Shown in pieces: positions 55,788 through 64,000 of a stretch of 64,000 nucleotides of DNA. Origin of the DNA: Chiayiivirga flava (lineage in GTDB: Bacteria > Pseudomonadota > Gammaproteobacteria > Xanthomonadales > Xanthomonadaceae); NCBI RefSeq assembly GCF_014202825.1, contig NZ_JACHHP010000002.1, positions 930,001-994,000 on the forward strand, in the 5' to 3' direction. Positions within the stretch are counted from its first letter, which is position 1. Every line of letters starts with the position of its first letter. The position numbers were made by a program, and so were the translations under genes. The notes below the pieces were generated by a model, which searched no databases, had not been told where the DNA came from, and worked only from the letters and a program-made list of their open reading frames with translations.

Positions 55788-58142
55788 ATGCCCTGGTTCC
55801 CGCTGCGTCACTCCTACGCCCTCCGTGCCCGCACCGGCGTCGCGCTGCTGCTGCTCGCCGTCGCCGCGCCTGCGGGAGCCCTCACGTATTCGGTCGGGCC
55901 CGGGGCCACCTGCACGCATGCAACGCTGCAGGCCGCGGTCGACGCCGCCGCGGCGAATCCGGGCCCGGACACGGTGCGCATCGTGCGCAACGCGACGTGG
56001 ACCGCGCAGCAGATCAGCACCGACACCGACCAGGACCTCGAGATCGTCGGCGGTGTCGTCGCCTGCACCATTGTCGAACCGGACGGCAAGACCACGTTGT
56101 CCGGCGCCGGCGGCGAGGCGCGTTCGGTCATCGCGTTGCGCGGCAACGGCGTCTTCCGCCTTCGCAACCTCGTCATTCGCGACGGCGACCAGGCCGGCGA
56201 CGACGACGGCGGCGGCATCCATTTCCAGGGTGGCGGGGTCGTCGAGATTTCCGACAGCGAGATCGTCGAGAACAGTGCCGACGCCGGCGGCGGAATCTAC
56301 GCGCACGGCACGTCGGCCGCGGCAAAACTGGTGATCGGCGCGAACGTCACCGTCGCCTCGAACACCGCACGCAGCGACGGTGGCGGCATCAACACGCTGG
56401 ACATCGAGACGACGATGGTCGCGCCCGGCAGCATCCTGCTCGCCAATACGGCCGGCGGCAGCGGCGGTGGCCTCTACTTCGCAACACTCGAACGCCGAAC
56501 GACGGCCTACATCGGATCGACCGGCTTCGCGGATCTCGGTGCCGTGTATGGCAACACGGCCGCCATCGGCGGCGGCATCGCGGTAAGCATGGATCCGGAC
56601 GAGTACCAGTCGGCGACGGTGCAGATCTTCAGCACCACGCCCGACACGCCCGTGCGCATCGCCGGCAACCACGCCACCCAGCGCGGCGGCGCCATCGATC
56701 TGCAGCCGCGTTACGACCCGGGGCTCACCGGCTTTCCGGGCTTCCCGTTCGGCACCATCGCGATCCTGCGTAATGCCGACATCATCAACAACACCTCGCC
56801 CGTCGCGGCGGCGATCAACCTGGCGCACGACAACTGGGGGCCGCTGGGTGCCAGCGCGATCGGCGGCCTCGTCTACTTCAACGAGGACGCGCCGGGCATC
56901 ACGCTGCATCCGTCGGCGGCGCCGTGCCCGGTCGGTGCGCCGTGCGGCTACATCCGCTTCAACGACACGGTCAACGCCACCGGTGCCGTCGTGCATTTTT
57001 CCGAGGATGCGAACTTTTTCGGGTCGCGCATCGTGTTCGAAGGCAACCGCGGCGGCTGGCTGATGTACCTGTCCGGCGAGGAGGCGACGCGGCTGAACCT
57101 CGACAACAGTCTGATCACGCGCAACACCGTGGCGCATGCCTTGATCCGCGACGACCAGAATCAGGACGACGTCAATGCACTGGTCAACCTGCATCACCTC
57201 ACCATCGCGGACAACATCATCGGCGCCAACGGCGTGCTGTCCATCAACGAAGACATGGTGCTGACGCGCAGCACCATCGACCAGCCCGGCAAGGCGCTGT
57301 TCGCCACCGATGTCGGAAGCAGTGGCGGCAATCGCGAAATCCAGTTCTCCCTTGCCACCACGACACCCACGGTGGCCGGCGCGCCGTACCAGCCGCCGCG
57401 CTTCGTCGACGCGGCGAACGGCGACTACATGCCGCGTGCCGGCGCGGCGGCGGTCGACTGGGCGCCGGCGCTGGAGGGTTTCGAGTTCGACCTGCATTCC
57501 CGTCCGCGTCCGGTCGATCTCGATCCGAACCTCAACGCCTACGGCCCGAGCGACATCGGCGCACTTGAGCGCCCCTCACTGCAACCGCTCGTGCTCAATT
57601 CCGATTTCGACGACGACACCCATCTGTGGACGGCGATCGGCGAGTTCGACTGGGACGGCACGCAGGACGCCCTCGGCGCCCCCGACTCGGGTTCGGTGCG
57701 CGTGCCGATGCCGACCGAGGTCGAAGGCAAGCGCGCGAAACGTGTCGGCGGCCTGTCGCAGTGCATCCACGTGCCCGGGCCGGGCAGCTACCTGCTCAAC
57801 GGCTTCGGACGCGTGCTGCCGTCGAGCAACCCGCCGCTGGCGGCCAATCGCGTCTCGCTGGTGTGGGAACTGCGCAGCGACGGCGGCACGGACGGCTGCG
57901 AAGACGGGATTCCGACCGTCGGCGGCACGCATCTGCTCGCCGACACCGGTGCGTGGACGCGCCCCGCAACGCCCGCCGTGATCGAGGTGCCGTCCGCGCT
58001 GTGGACGCCGAACACGTCGATCACGCTCCGTTTCGATGTGGCGGGATCGTCCATCAACCCGCCCACGGGCTGGTTCGATGCGATCACGCTGGAGGTCGGC
58101 GGGGTCACCTCGTTCGACGGGTTTGCCGACGGATTCGAATGA
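55788..58142 (+). CDS. Secreted right-handed beta-helix protein with F-A-D-G-F-E tail (cassette 2)
   Basis: 784 aa. The signal peptide ends near residue 32 (PAGALTYS). Residues about 35-560 form parallel beta-helix coils with GGGI and N-ladder repeats; a looser stretch LVNLHHLTIADNIIGANGVL ends the solenoid. The last 190 residues look like a jelly-roll carbohydrate-binding domain (VLNSDFDDDTHLWTAIGEF to NPPTGWFDAITLEVGG), and the chain stops at GFADGFE. It is a paralogue of the cassette 1 protein and carries an extra C-terminal domain. The carbohydrate-binding-like module suggests attachment to a polysaccharide; enzymatic activity is not evident. Confidence 0.77.
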   Translation: MPWFPLRHSYALRARTGVALLLLAVAAPAGALTYSVGPGATCTHATLQAAVDAAAANPGPDTVRIVRNATWTAQQISTDTDQDLEIVGGVVACTIVEPDGKTTLSGAGGEARSVIALRGNGVFRLRNLVIRDGDQAGDDDGGGIHFQGGGVVEISDSEIVENSADAGGGIYAHGTSAAAKLVIGANVTVASNTARSDGGGINTLDIETTMVAPGSILLANTAGGSGGGLYFATLERRTTAYIGSTGFADLGAVYGNTAAIGGGIAVSMDPDEYQSATVQIFSTTPDTPVRIAGNHATQRGGAIDLQPRYDPGLTGFPGFPFGTIAILRNADIINNTSPVAAAINLAHDNWGPLGASAIGGLVYFNEDAPGITLHPSAAPCPVGAPCGYIRFNDTVNATGAVVHFSEDANFFGSRIVFEGNRGGWLMYLSGEEATRLNLDNSLITRNTVAHALIRDDQNQDDVNALVNLHHLTIADNIIGANGVLSINEDMVLTRSTIDQPGKALFATDVGSSGGNREIQFSLATTTPTVAGAPYQPPRFVDAANGDYMPRAGAAAVDWAPALEGFEFDLHSRPRPVDLDPNLNAYGPSDIGALERPSLQPLVLNSDFDDDTHLWTAIGEFDWDGTQDALGAPDSGSVRVPMPTEVEGKRAKRVGGLSQCIHVPGPGSYLLNGFGRVLPSSNPPLAANRVSLVWELRSDGGTDGCEDGIPTVGGTHLLADTGAWTRPATPAVIEVPSALWTPNTSITLRFDVAGSSINPPTGWFDAITLEVGGVTSFDGFADGFE

Positions 58143-58213
58143 GCCGGGCATGGTCGCGGCTGCCCGCGATCCGTCGGGTCGCGGCGGGTCACCCAATGCG
58201 GCAGGAAAAGGGC

Positions 58214-58735
58214 GTCCGCCGTATGGACCTGCAACCGGACGCTGAATTCGGTGCCGGCGACGATGCCTCAGCCCGCGCTCCTCACGACCGTGGCGCTCGA
58301 AGGGAACAGGTTGCCGGTCGGCGCGGTCGTCGATCTTCGTACGACAGCTTCGCGGCCCTTGGCGAGTTGGCAATCGGGGCGCGTTCTGCTTCAACGCGTC
58401 GTTGCCCCTGCATCCGGCCGCTGTCGCGTGCTCTGCCGCGCACCGTGCAGCCAAATCCGCAACAACCGCACCATCAACCTCCGGTGCGATCGTGCGCCTG
58501 TCCAGGGCAGCAGCGTTCGTGGCATCGCGCATGGCGATCCAGTGCAACAGCGGAGCTGGCCGCACCCCTGCCGGGCGAGGAGCGCACGTGCATTTCGCTG
58601 GATCGCAGCGTGTCGAGAACGCCACCGTCGAGCACGCGCTCATCCGGGAGGACCAGAACCGGGACGGCGACTTCCAGTTTGGGCGCGATGCCGATCCGCG
58701 TGTCGTTGTCGCCACCGTTCCGAAGTTCATGTTTG
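58214..58735 (+). pseudogene. Frameshifted relic of a third beta-helix gene
   Basis: No single frame is coherent, but stitched frames align in order with residues about 303-465 of the protein at 55788. MDLQP matches IDLQP. TVALEGN, LPVGAVVDL and PLASW match TIAILRN, SPVAAAINL and PLGAS. FCFNASLPLHP matches VYFNEDAPGITLHP, and APCSQIRNNRTIN matches APCGYIRFNDTVN. SGAIVRLSRAAAFVASRMA matches TGAVVHFSEDANFFGSRIV. LPGEERTCISLDRSV matches LSGEEATRLNLDNSL, and VEHALIREDQNRDG matches VAHALIRDDQNQDD. At least three frameshifts are needed. The signal peptide and the tail are gone. The length is about 30 bases shorter than the intact segment. It lies directly behind its paralogue. Confidence 0.75.
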
Positions 58736-58854
58736 CAGCGGCGCTGCGATATGCTGGAGCGGCTGCGCGGTGGGGGGGCGCTGGGCTGTTGCAGGCATAG
58801 GTTGACGACGACGCGGCCGCGCGGGGCTGCGGGCGTCCTGGCACGGGGTGCGCG

Positions 58855-59529
58855 ATGTCCAGGCAATTGGCGGTGGGGTTCGTGGCGGCGCTGGTGTGCA
58901 TGCTGCTGGCGGCCGACGCATGGGCCGCGCGGCGCAGCGTGCGCATCGAGTTCGGCGGCGAGTGGACCGACTTCAACGACAGTCCGTCGATCGGCAGCGC
59001 GGGATGTCCGGGCACCACGGCCGGTTCGCCGCTGATCGCACGCGGCGGCTACACCTTCGCCGGCTACACGCCGCTCGCGGTGTCGGGCGAGAGTTACTGC
59101 CAGAGCACGGTCGCGAGCGAGTTCGATGCCGGCGACATTCCGGTCGACGAACCCGGCCTCGCGACCCTGGTCGCGCGCGCCAACGATGCGGTGCTCGGCA
59201 TCCGCTACACCATCGCCAACGGCAGCCCGCTCGACCCGGCCACGCCGATCCGCTTCCAGTGGGCGTTCTACGACTTTCCCAACGGCGTGACCATCGCCGC
59301 GCTGTACGGGCTCGTCGACGATCTCGGCGACGACATCCCGGTGAGCGACGCCAGCACCTACCTGCGCGAAGGCGCGAGCACGCTGTGGGGCGGCGGCGAG
59401 GGCCTCGATGACGCGTACTTCTGTTTCGTCGACGGCGACTACGTCGGCCTGTGGAGCGGGGACGTGGACGAGCCGGGCTCGGCCTGCATGCAGCCGTTCG
59501 CGACGTTTTTCGCGGACGGTTTCGAGTAG
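58855..59529 (+). CDS. Small secreted protein with F-A-D-G-F-E tail
   Basis: 224 aa. A strong signal peptide ends AWAAR. The mature part of about 200 residues is acidic with four or five cysteines (AGCPG, SYCQS, YFCFVD, SACMQP) and ends PFATFFADGFE. No domain is recognised; the strand-rich pattern with FGGEWTDFND and GGYTFAGYTPL suggests a small beta sandwich. It is the gene before the TIR-TPR protein (15-base gap) and may form a pair with it. The tail links it to the two beta-helix proteins. Confidence 0.7.
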   Translation: MSRQLAVGFVAALVCMLLAADAWAARRSVRIEFGGEWTDFNDSPSIGSAGCPGTTAGSPLIARGGYTFAGYTPLAVSGESYCQSTVASEFDAGDIPVDEPGLATLVARANDAVLGIRYTIANGSPLDPATPIRFQWAFYDFPNGVTIAALYGLVDDLGDDIPVSDASTYLREGASTLWGGGEGLDDAYFCFVDGDYVGLWSGDVDEPGSACMQPFATFFADGFE

Positions 59530-59544
59530 GCCGCCACCGGCACG

Positions 59545-61569
59545 ATGAACCAGGCACCGCGTTACCGCGCGTTCCTCAGTTACAGCCACCGCGACGCCGC
59601 CGTCGCCGGCCGCCTGCATCGGCGCCTGGAAGCGTTCCGGGTGCCCGCCGGCGTACGCGGACAGGCACAGGACGGCTTGCCCGCGCGGCTGGGCCCGGTG
59701 TTCCGCGACCGCGAGGAACTTGCGTCCGCCACGCGCCTGTCGGACAGCATCGAAGCCGCGCTCGACGAGTCCGCCGCGCTGATCGTGGTGTGTTCGCCGG
59801 CGGCCGCGGCCTCGCGCTGGGTTAACCAGGAGATCCTGCAGTTCCGCACGCGCCACCCGGCGCGCCCGGTGTTCGCCTTCGTCGTGGCGGGCGACCCGGG
59901 CGCCGACCCGCGCGTGGCGCCGGACACGGCCGCGCTGCCGCTCGCGCTGCTGCTCGAGGATCCCGCGCGCCCGGACGGGCCGCTGGGCGAGCCGCTCGCC
60001 GCGGACGCACGCGCGGCCGGCGACGGATTCGCGTCGGCAGTCCTGAAACTCGTCGCGGGCCTGCTCGGCCTGCGCTACGACGATCTGCGCCGCCGCGACG
60101 CGCGTCGCCGCCAGCGCCGCTGGACGGTCGCGGTCGCGGCCTCGCTGGCGCTGGCCGCGACGATGGCATGGCTGGCATGGGATGCCACGCGCGCGCGCGA
60201 TGTGGCGCGTACCGCGCAGGCGCAGGCGGAGCTGGAGCTGCAGTCCGAACGCCAGACGCGCAATTTTCTGCTCTCGGTGTTCCGGCTGGCCGACGCCGAG
60301 CGCTCGCGCGGCGGCGATGTCACCGTGCGCGAGGTGCTCGATCGCGCGGTCCAGCGCATCGACGGCACGCGCTTCGCGCGCCCCGCGATCCGCGCGCGCT
60401 TCCTCGCGACGATGGGACAGGCGTATTCGAGCCTCGGGCTGCACAAGCGCAGTGCCGAACTGCTGCGCCAGTCGCTCGATGCGCTGCCCGCCGGCGACGC
60501 GGAGCCCGACGCGCTGGCGCAACGCATCGACAGCCTGATTGAGCTGGCCGACGTGGCCTACGCGATGGGCGACTACGACACCGCGACGCCGCTGCTCGAT
60601 GCCGTCGACGCCGCCGCTGCCGGCGCCGCGCAGCGCGCGCGTGCCGCCAACGTGCGCGGCGACGTGCTCACCTACAGCGAGCGCGATGCCGACGCGATGG
60701 CGTCCTACGACCGCGCACTGGCGCTGGCGGACGCCGCTCGCCTCGGCGCCGAGGACGATGCGCTGCTGCGCAGCCGCAGTCTCACCGGGCTTGCGCTGCT
60801 GCAGCAGTACGCCGGCGACCACGCCGCGTCCGACCGCGGCTATGCCGCCGCGATCGCGCTGCTCGAACCGGCCGTCGGCGAGCTGCATCCGGCCACGATC
60901 GCCGCCATCGTCTCGCGCGGCTCCAACGCCTACGCCAGCGGCGACACCGCCACCGCGCAGGCCGCGTGGACGCGCGGCCTCGCGCTGGCGCAGCGGGTCT
61001 ACGACGCCGACGGCCCGGAGATCGGCACGATCAAGAACAACCTCGGCCGCCTGCGCCTGGAAACCGGCGATCTGGCCGGCGCCGAAACCCTGCTGCGCGA
61101 CGCGCTGCGCAGCGACCGCCTGCATCGCACACAGACCTTCGACGATCTGGTCTATCCGCTCGGCAACCTCGGCACCGTGCTGCTGTTCCGCGGCGAGGGC
61201 GAGCAGGCACGCGCGCTGTTCGACGAAGCGCTGCAGATCGCGGATGCGTCCGGCAGCGAACTGCGCGCGAGTCTTCTTGCCGCGCTTGCCGAGATCGACT
61301 GCGCCGCCGGGCGCAGCGCGAGCGGCATGGCGCTCGCGCAACGCGCGGTCGCCGCGGCGCCCGAGGCGGACTGGCGCGCTGCGGCTGCGGTGCTTGCGCT
61401 GAACCTGTGCCGCGTGGCTGCCGATCTGCCGGCGCCGCGCGCCGAGATCGACGCCGCACGCGCGACGATCCGCGCACGCTGGCCGCAGTCCAGCCCGTTC
61501 CGCCAGCACGCCGACGATCAGCACGCGGCGATCCTGCGCAAGCACGCCGCAGTCGCTCCGGTGCGCTGA
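59545..61569 (+). CDS. TIR domain protein with transmembrane helix and TPR sensor region
   Basis: 674 aa. Residues 1-150 are a TIR (TIR_2) domain: entry strand RYRAFLSYSHRD, the RDREEL loop, and SRWVNQEI with Glu96 at the position of the NADase glutamate. A Pro/Ala-rich stretch and one membrane helix (about 193-212) follow, then FLLSVFRLADAERSRGGDV, TVREVLDRAVQRID and TPR-type helices to the end. The post-membrane segment matches that of the two kinases in the window, so a TIR domain replaces the kinase on the same sensor frame. TIR domains act as NAD+-consuming enzymes or as adaptors; which applies cannot be told here. It follows the small tailed secreted protein. Confidence 0.88.
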   Translation: MNQAPRYRAFLSYSHRDAAVAGRLHRRLEAFRVPAGVRGQAQDGLPARLGPVFRDREELASATRLSDSIEAALDESAALIVVCSPAAAASRWVNQEILQFRTRHPARPVFAFVVAGDPGADPRVAPDTAALPLALLLEDPARPDGPLGEPLAADARAAGDGFASAVLKLVAGLLGLRYDDLRRRDARRRQRRWTVAVAASLALAATMAWLAWDATRARDVARTAQAQAELELQSERQTRNFLLSVFRLADAERSRGGDVTVREVLDRAVQRIDGTRFARPAIRARFLATMGQAYSSLGLHKRSAELLRQSLDALPAGDAEPDALAQRIDSLIELADVAYAMGDYDTATPLLDAVDAAAAGAAQRARAANVRGDVLTYSERDADAMASYDRALALADAARLGAEDDALLRSRSLTGLALLQQYAGDHAASDRGYAAAIALLEPAVGELHPATIAAIVSRGSNAYASGDTATAQAAWTRGLALAQRVYDADGPEIGTIKNNLGRLRLETGDLAGAETLLRDALRSDRLHRTQTFDDLVYPLGNLGTVLLFRGEGEQARALFDEALQIADASGSELRASLLAALAEIDCAAGRSASGMALAQRAVAAAPEADWRAAAAVLALNLCRVAADLPAPRAEIDAARATIRARWPQSSPFRQHADDQHAAILRKHAAVAPVR

Positions 61570-61676
61570 CCGCGTCACACCCCGGCCACTTCCTGAACGG
61601 CACGTCGCCGACGTTGCGCTTTCCGGCATCGATCCGCGTACTGACAGCCAACGTTCAAGAAAAGGGATTCGCCCCG

Positions 61677-61883
61677 ATGCACCTGTTCCGCACCCCGTGG
61701 CTCGCGCCGCATCCGCAGCCGTCGCGCCGCGCTTCGTTTTCCGGCACGCGCGGTTTTGCGCGCCGGCTCGCCTGCCTCGTGGCCTCGCACCAGGCGCGCG
61801 AGCACGCCATGCCCACGCAGCTGCAATCGGGCGACGTGGTCTGCATCGTCGCGCCATCGCACGCGCAGCCGCTGGCGGCGTGA
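61677..61883 (+). CDS. Possible small hypothetical protein
   Basis: 68 aa with AAGGGA nine bases before its ATG. Basic and Arg-rich at the N-terminus (FRTPWLAPHPQPSRRAS), with a hydrophobic tail SGDVVCIVAPSHA. No similarity recognised. It lies between the TIR-TPR gene and pgm, with 107 and 92 bases on either side. Composition fits coding DNA but a spurious frame cannot be excluded. Confidence 0.35.
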   Translation: MHLFRTPWLAPHPQPSRRASFSGTRGFARRLACLVASHQAREHAMPTQLQSGDVVCIVAPSHAQPLAA

Positions 61884-61975
61884 TCCGCGCGCCGGCGCGC
61901 GCGCCACCGTGCGCGGCGCCCGGCGTTCACCCCGCCCGTGCGATGCTTCGCGGTCACTCGCCGTGGAGTCATCGC

Positions 61976-63628
61976 ATGGGCAGCCACACCAGTCCTCTCG
62001 CCGGCAAGCCGGCCACCTGCGCACCGTTGCTCGACGTGCCGGCGCTGCTCGGCGCCTACGCCGACCTGCGGCCGGACGCCGCCGAGCCGTCGCAACGCGT
62101 CGCATTCGGTACGTCCGGCCACCGCGGCGTGCCGTTCGAACGAAACTTCAACGCCTGGCACGTGCTGGCCGTGTGCCAGGCGGTGTGCGATTACCGACGC
62201 GGCGCCGGCATCGACGGGCCGCTGTTCCTGGGCATCGACACGCACGCGCTGTCGCGCCCGGCGTTCGAGCACGCGCTCGAGGTGCTGGCCGCGAACGGCG
62301 TGCACACGATGATCGCGGCGCGCGACGATTTCACGCCGACGCCCGCCGTCTCGCACGCGATCCTCGTGTTCAACCGCGATCGCACCTCGGGCCTGGCGGA
62401 CGGCATCGTCATCACTCCATCGCACAATCCGCCCGACAGCGGCGGCATCAAGTACAACCCGCCGAACGGCGGACCGGCCGATACCGACGTCACGCGCGTC
62501 ATCCAGGAGCGCGCGAACGTTCTGCTGGCCGACGCGCTCGCCGGCGTGCGGCGCATGCCGTTCGCGCAGGCGCGGCGCGCGTCGACCACGCACCAACACG
62601 ATTACCGCGAGAACTACATCGCCGATCTGCCCAGCGTGATCGATTTCGATGCGATCCGCGCCGCCGCCCTGCATCTGGGCGTCGATCCGCTCGGCGGTGC
62701 GGGCGTGCACTACTGGGCCCGCATCGCCGAAGCGCAGCGTCTGGACCTCACCGTGGTCAGCGGGCGCGTAGACCCGACGTTCGCCTTCATGAGCCTGGAC
62801 TGGGACGGCAAGGTGCGCATGGACCCGTCGTCGTCGCATGCGATGCAGCGCCTGATCGGGCTGCGGAACGACTACGACGTGGCCTTCGCCTGCGATACCG
62901 ATCACGATCGCCACGGCATCGTCACCCGCAGCGCGGGCCTGCTGCCGGCAAACCACTATCTCGCGGTGATGATCGACTACCTGTTCGGGCACCGCCCGCA
63001 GTGGCGCGCCGACGCCGGCATCGGCAAGACGGCAGTGAGCACGGCGTTGATCGATCGCATCGCGGCGCGCCTGCAGCGGCACCTCGTCGAGGTGCCGGTC
63101 GGCTTCAAATGGTTCGTCGCCGGGCTGGTCGACGGCAGCCTCGGTGTCGGTGTGGAGGAGAGTGCGGGCGCGAGCTTTGTTCGTCGCGACGGCAGCGCGT
63201 GGACCACGGACAAGGACGGCATCGTGCCGGCCTTGCTGGCCGCCGAACTCACCGCGCGTCTCGGGCAGGACCCGGGTGAACGCTACCGCGCATTGACGCG
63301 GGAACTGGGCGAGCCGTTTGCCAGCCGCATCGACGCGCCGGCCACGGCGGCCCAGAAAAAGACGCTCTCGAATCTGTCGCCGGCGCAGGTGACGCGCATG
63401 CAGCTTGCCGGCGAACCGGTGCTGCACGTGCTGGACCGCGCGCCGGGCAACGGTGCGGCGCTGGGCGGCATCAAGGTCGTCGCCGAGCACGGCTGGTTCG
63501 CGGCGCGGCCGTCGGGCACCGAGGACATCTACAAGATCTACGCCGAAAGTTTCCGCGGCCCCGAACATCTGGAGAGCGTGCTGGAGGAAGCGCAGGCCAT
63601 GGTGGACGCCGCGCTGGCAGCCGGCTGA
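61976..63628 (+). CDS. pgm: Phosphoglucomutase (alpha-D-glucose phosphate specific)
   Basis: 550 aa, the length of the E. coli Pgm class. The phospho-Ser site is TPSHNPP, the metal loop DTDHDRHG, the sugar-specificity loop [11 protein letters not shown] and the phosphate-binding [15 protein letters not shown]; the N-terminal FGTSGHRG is also typical. It interconverts glucose-1-phosphate and glucose-6-phosphate for glycogen, exopolysaccharide and LPS precursors. The ATG has GGAG upstream. It is followed by trpG after 85 bases. Confidence 0.96.
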   Translation: MGSHTSPLAGKPATCAPLLDVPALLGAYADLRPDAAEPSQRVAFGTSGHRGVPFERNFNAWHVLAVCQAVCDYRRGAGIDGPLFLGIDTHALSRPAFEHALEVLAANGVHTMIAARDDFTPTPAVSHAILVFNRDRTSGLADGIVITPSHNPPDSGGIKYNPPNGGPADTDVTRVIQERANVLLADALAGVRRMPFAQARRASTTHQHDYRENYIADLPSVIDFDAIRAAALHLGVDPLGGAGVHYWARIAEAQRLDLTVVSGRVDPTFAFMSLDWDGKVRMDPSSSHAMQRLIGLRNDYDVAFACDTDHDRHGIVTRSAGLLPANHYLAVMIDYLFGHRPQWRADAGIGKTAVSTALIDRIAARLQRHLVEVPVGFKWFVAGLVDGSLGVGVEESAGASFVRRDGSAWTTDKDGIVPALLAAELTARLGQDPGERYRALTRELGEPFASRIDAPATAAQKKTLSNLSPAQVTRMQLAGEPVLHVLDRAPGNGAALGGIKVVAEHGWFAARPSGTEDIYKIYAESFRGPEHLESVLEEAQAMVDAALAAG

Positions 63629-63713
63629 CGCGGCGCAGCAACCGGCCGTGGCGGCATGGCAAACTAGCCGGCCACGGCGGCGCCGCGCCGCCCCTCGCGA
63701 GCGTTCCCGCGTC

Positions 63714-64000
63714 ATGCTGCTGATGATCGACAACTACGACAGCTTCACCTGGAACCTGGTGCAGTACCTGCAGGAGCTCGGTGAAGAGGTGCGCGTGGAG
63801 CGCAACGACGCGGTCACCGTGGCGCAGATCCGGGCGATGGCGCCGACGCGCATCGTCATCTCGCCCGGCCCGTGCACGCCGAACGAGGCCGGGGTCTCGC
63901 TCGACGTGCTGCGCGAACTCGGTCCGACGATCCCCGTGCTGGGCGTGTGCCTCGGGCACCAGGCGCTCGGGCAGGCCTTCGGCGGCCACGTGATCCGCGC
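63714..64000 (+). CDS. trpG: Anthranilate synthase component II (3' end outside window)
   Basis: The first 95 residues are seen. [15 protein letters not shown] begins the class I glutamine amidotransferase fold; [13 protein letters not shown] is the family PGP loop and [15 protein letters not shown] carries the nucleophilic Cys. It supplies ammonia from glutamine to TrpE (and possibly PabB in this group). The PNEAGVSL block favours the TrpG/PabA type over other amidotransferases. The C-terminal His/Glu of the triad lie beyond the window. Confidence 0.92.
   Translation, partial: MLLMIDNYDSFTWNLVQYLQELGEEVRVERNDAVTVAQIRAMAPTRIVISPGPCTPNEAGVSLDVLRELGPTIPVLGVCLGHQALGQAFGGHVIR

Noticed and set aside
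58402-58800. 132-codon plus-strand frame behind the second beta-helix gene
   Set aside because: It begins inside and shifts across a relic of a beta-helix gene; only part of it aligns with the paralogue, so it is a pseudogene fragment and not a new gene.

Overview
The window is G+C-rich DNA (about two thirds G+C by eye) from a gammaproteobacterium, most probably of the Xanthomonadales (Lysobacter/Rhodanobacter/Dokdonella type). The main reasons are the conserved order aroQ-accB-accC-prmA-DUF3426-fis-purH-purD, the minor pilin set fimT-pilV-pilW-pilX-pilY1, gpmI followed by an envC homologue, and DUF6776-bactofilin-erpA. Many starts are GTG or TTG. No rRNA, CRISPR array, integrase or transposase was found; the only RNA gene seen is one tRNA-Met.

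Layout. 1-3245: end of an M1/LTA4 hydrolase-type aminopeptidase, an alpha/beta hydrolase and a lipoprotein. 3.5-6.3 kb (minus): a secreted M28 peptidase, a palindromic intergenic repeat and a VNG-repeat exported protein. 6.4-10.7 kb: gpmI, envC and a delta-60 repeat protein. 10.8-17.3 kb: minor pilin/PilY1 operon, closed by a strong hairpin and a tRNA-Met. 18.1-19.8 kb: rppH, then bfd behind a good Fur box, a terminator and bfr. 19.8-25 kb (minus): a hybrid sensor kinase coupled to a FimX-like protein whose HPt, GGDEF and EAL motifs all look degenerate. 25-31 kb: DUF4126, DUF6776, bactofilin, erpA, nudC, ampE and an LplT-PlsC fusion. 31-41.8 kb (minus): the accB/accC/prmA/fis/purH/purD housekeeping cluster with three unusual insertions (a 98-aa protein between accB and accC, a DUF1902 protein behind accC, a Ca2+/Na+ antiporter between purH and purD). 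42-43.3 kb: mgtE.

43.4-61.6 kb is the unusual part. It holds two paralogous cassettes, each with a secreted right-handed beta-helix protein, an ECF-like sigma factor (TIGR02999/ECF43 type) and a transmembrane Ser/Thr kinase with a C-terminal TPR region. One is fully co-linear (43463-49427); in the other the beta-helix gene diverges from the sigma-kinase pair (52196-58142). A frameshifted relic of a third beta-helix gene lies at about 58214-58735. It is followed by a small secreted protein and by a TIR-TM-TPR protein that shares the post-membrane sensor segment of the two kinases. The three intact secreted proteins end in the same short tail, F-A-D-(G/D)-F-E. I read the region as an expanded surface-sensing and secretion island: cytoplasmic kinase or TIR domains hang on a common periplasmic TPR module, the kinases probably control the adjacent sigma factors, and the exported tailed proteins are candidate outputs. 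That reading is inference.

The window ends with pgm and the start of trpG.
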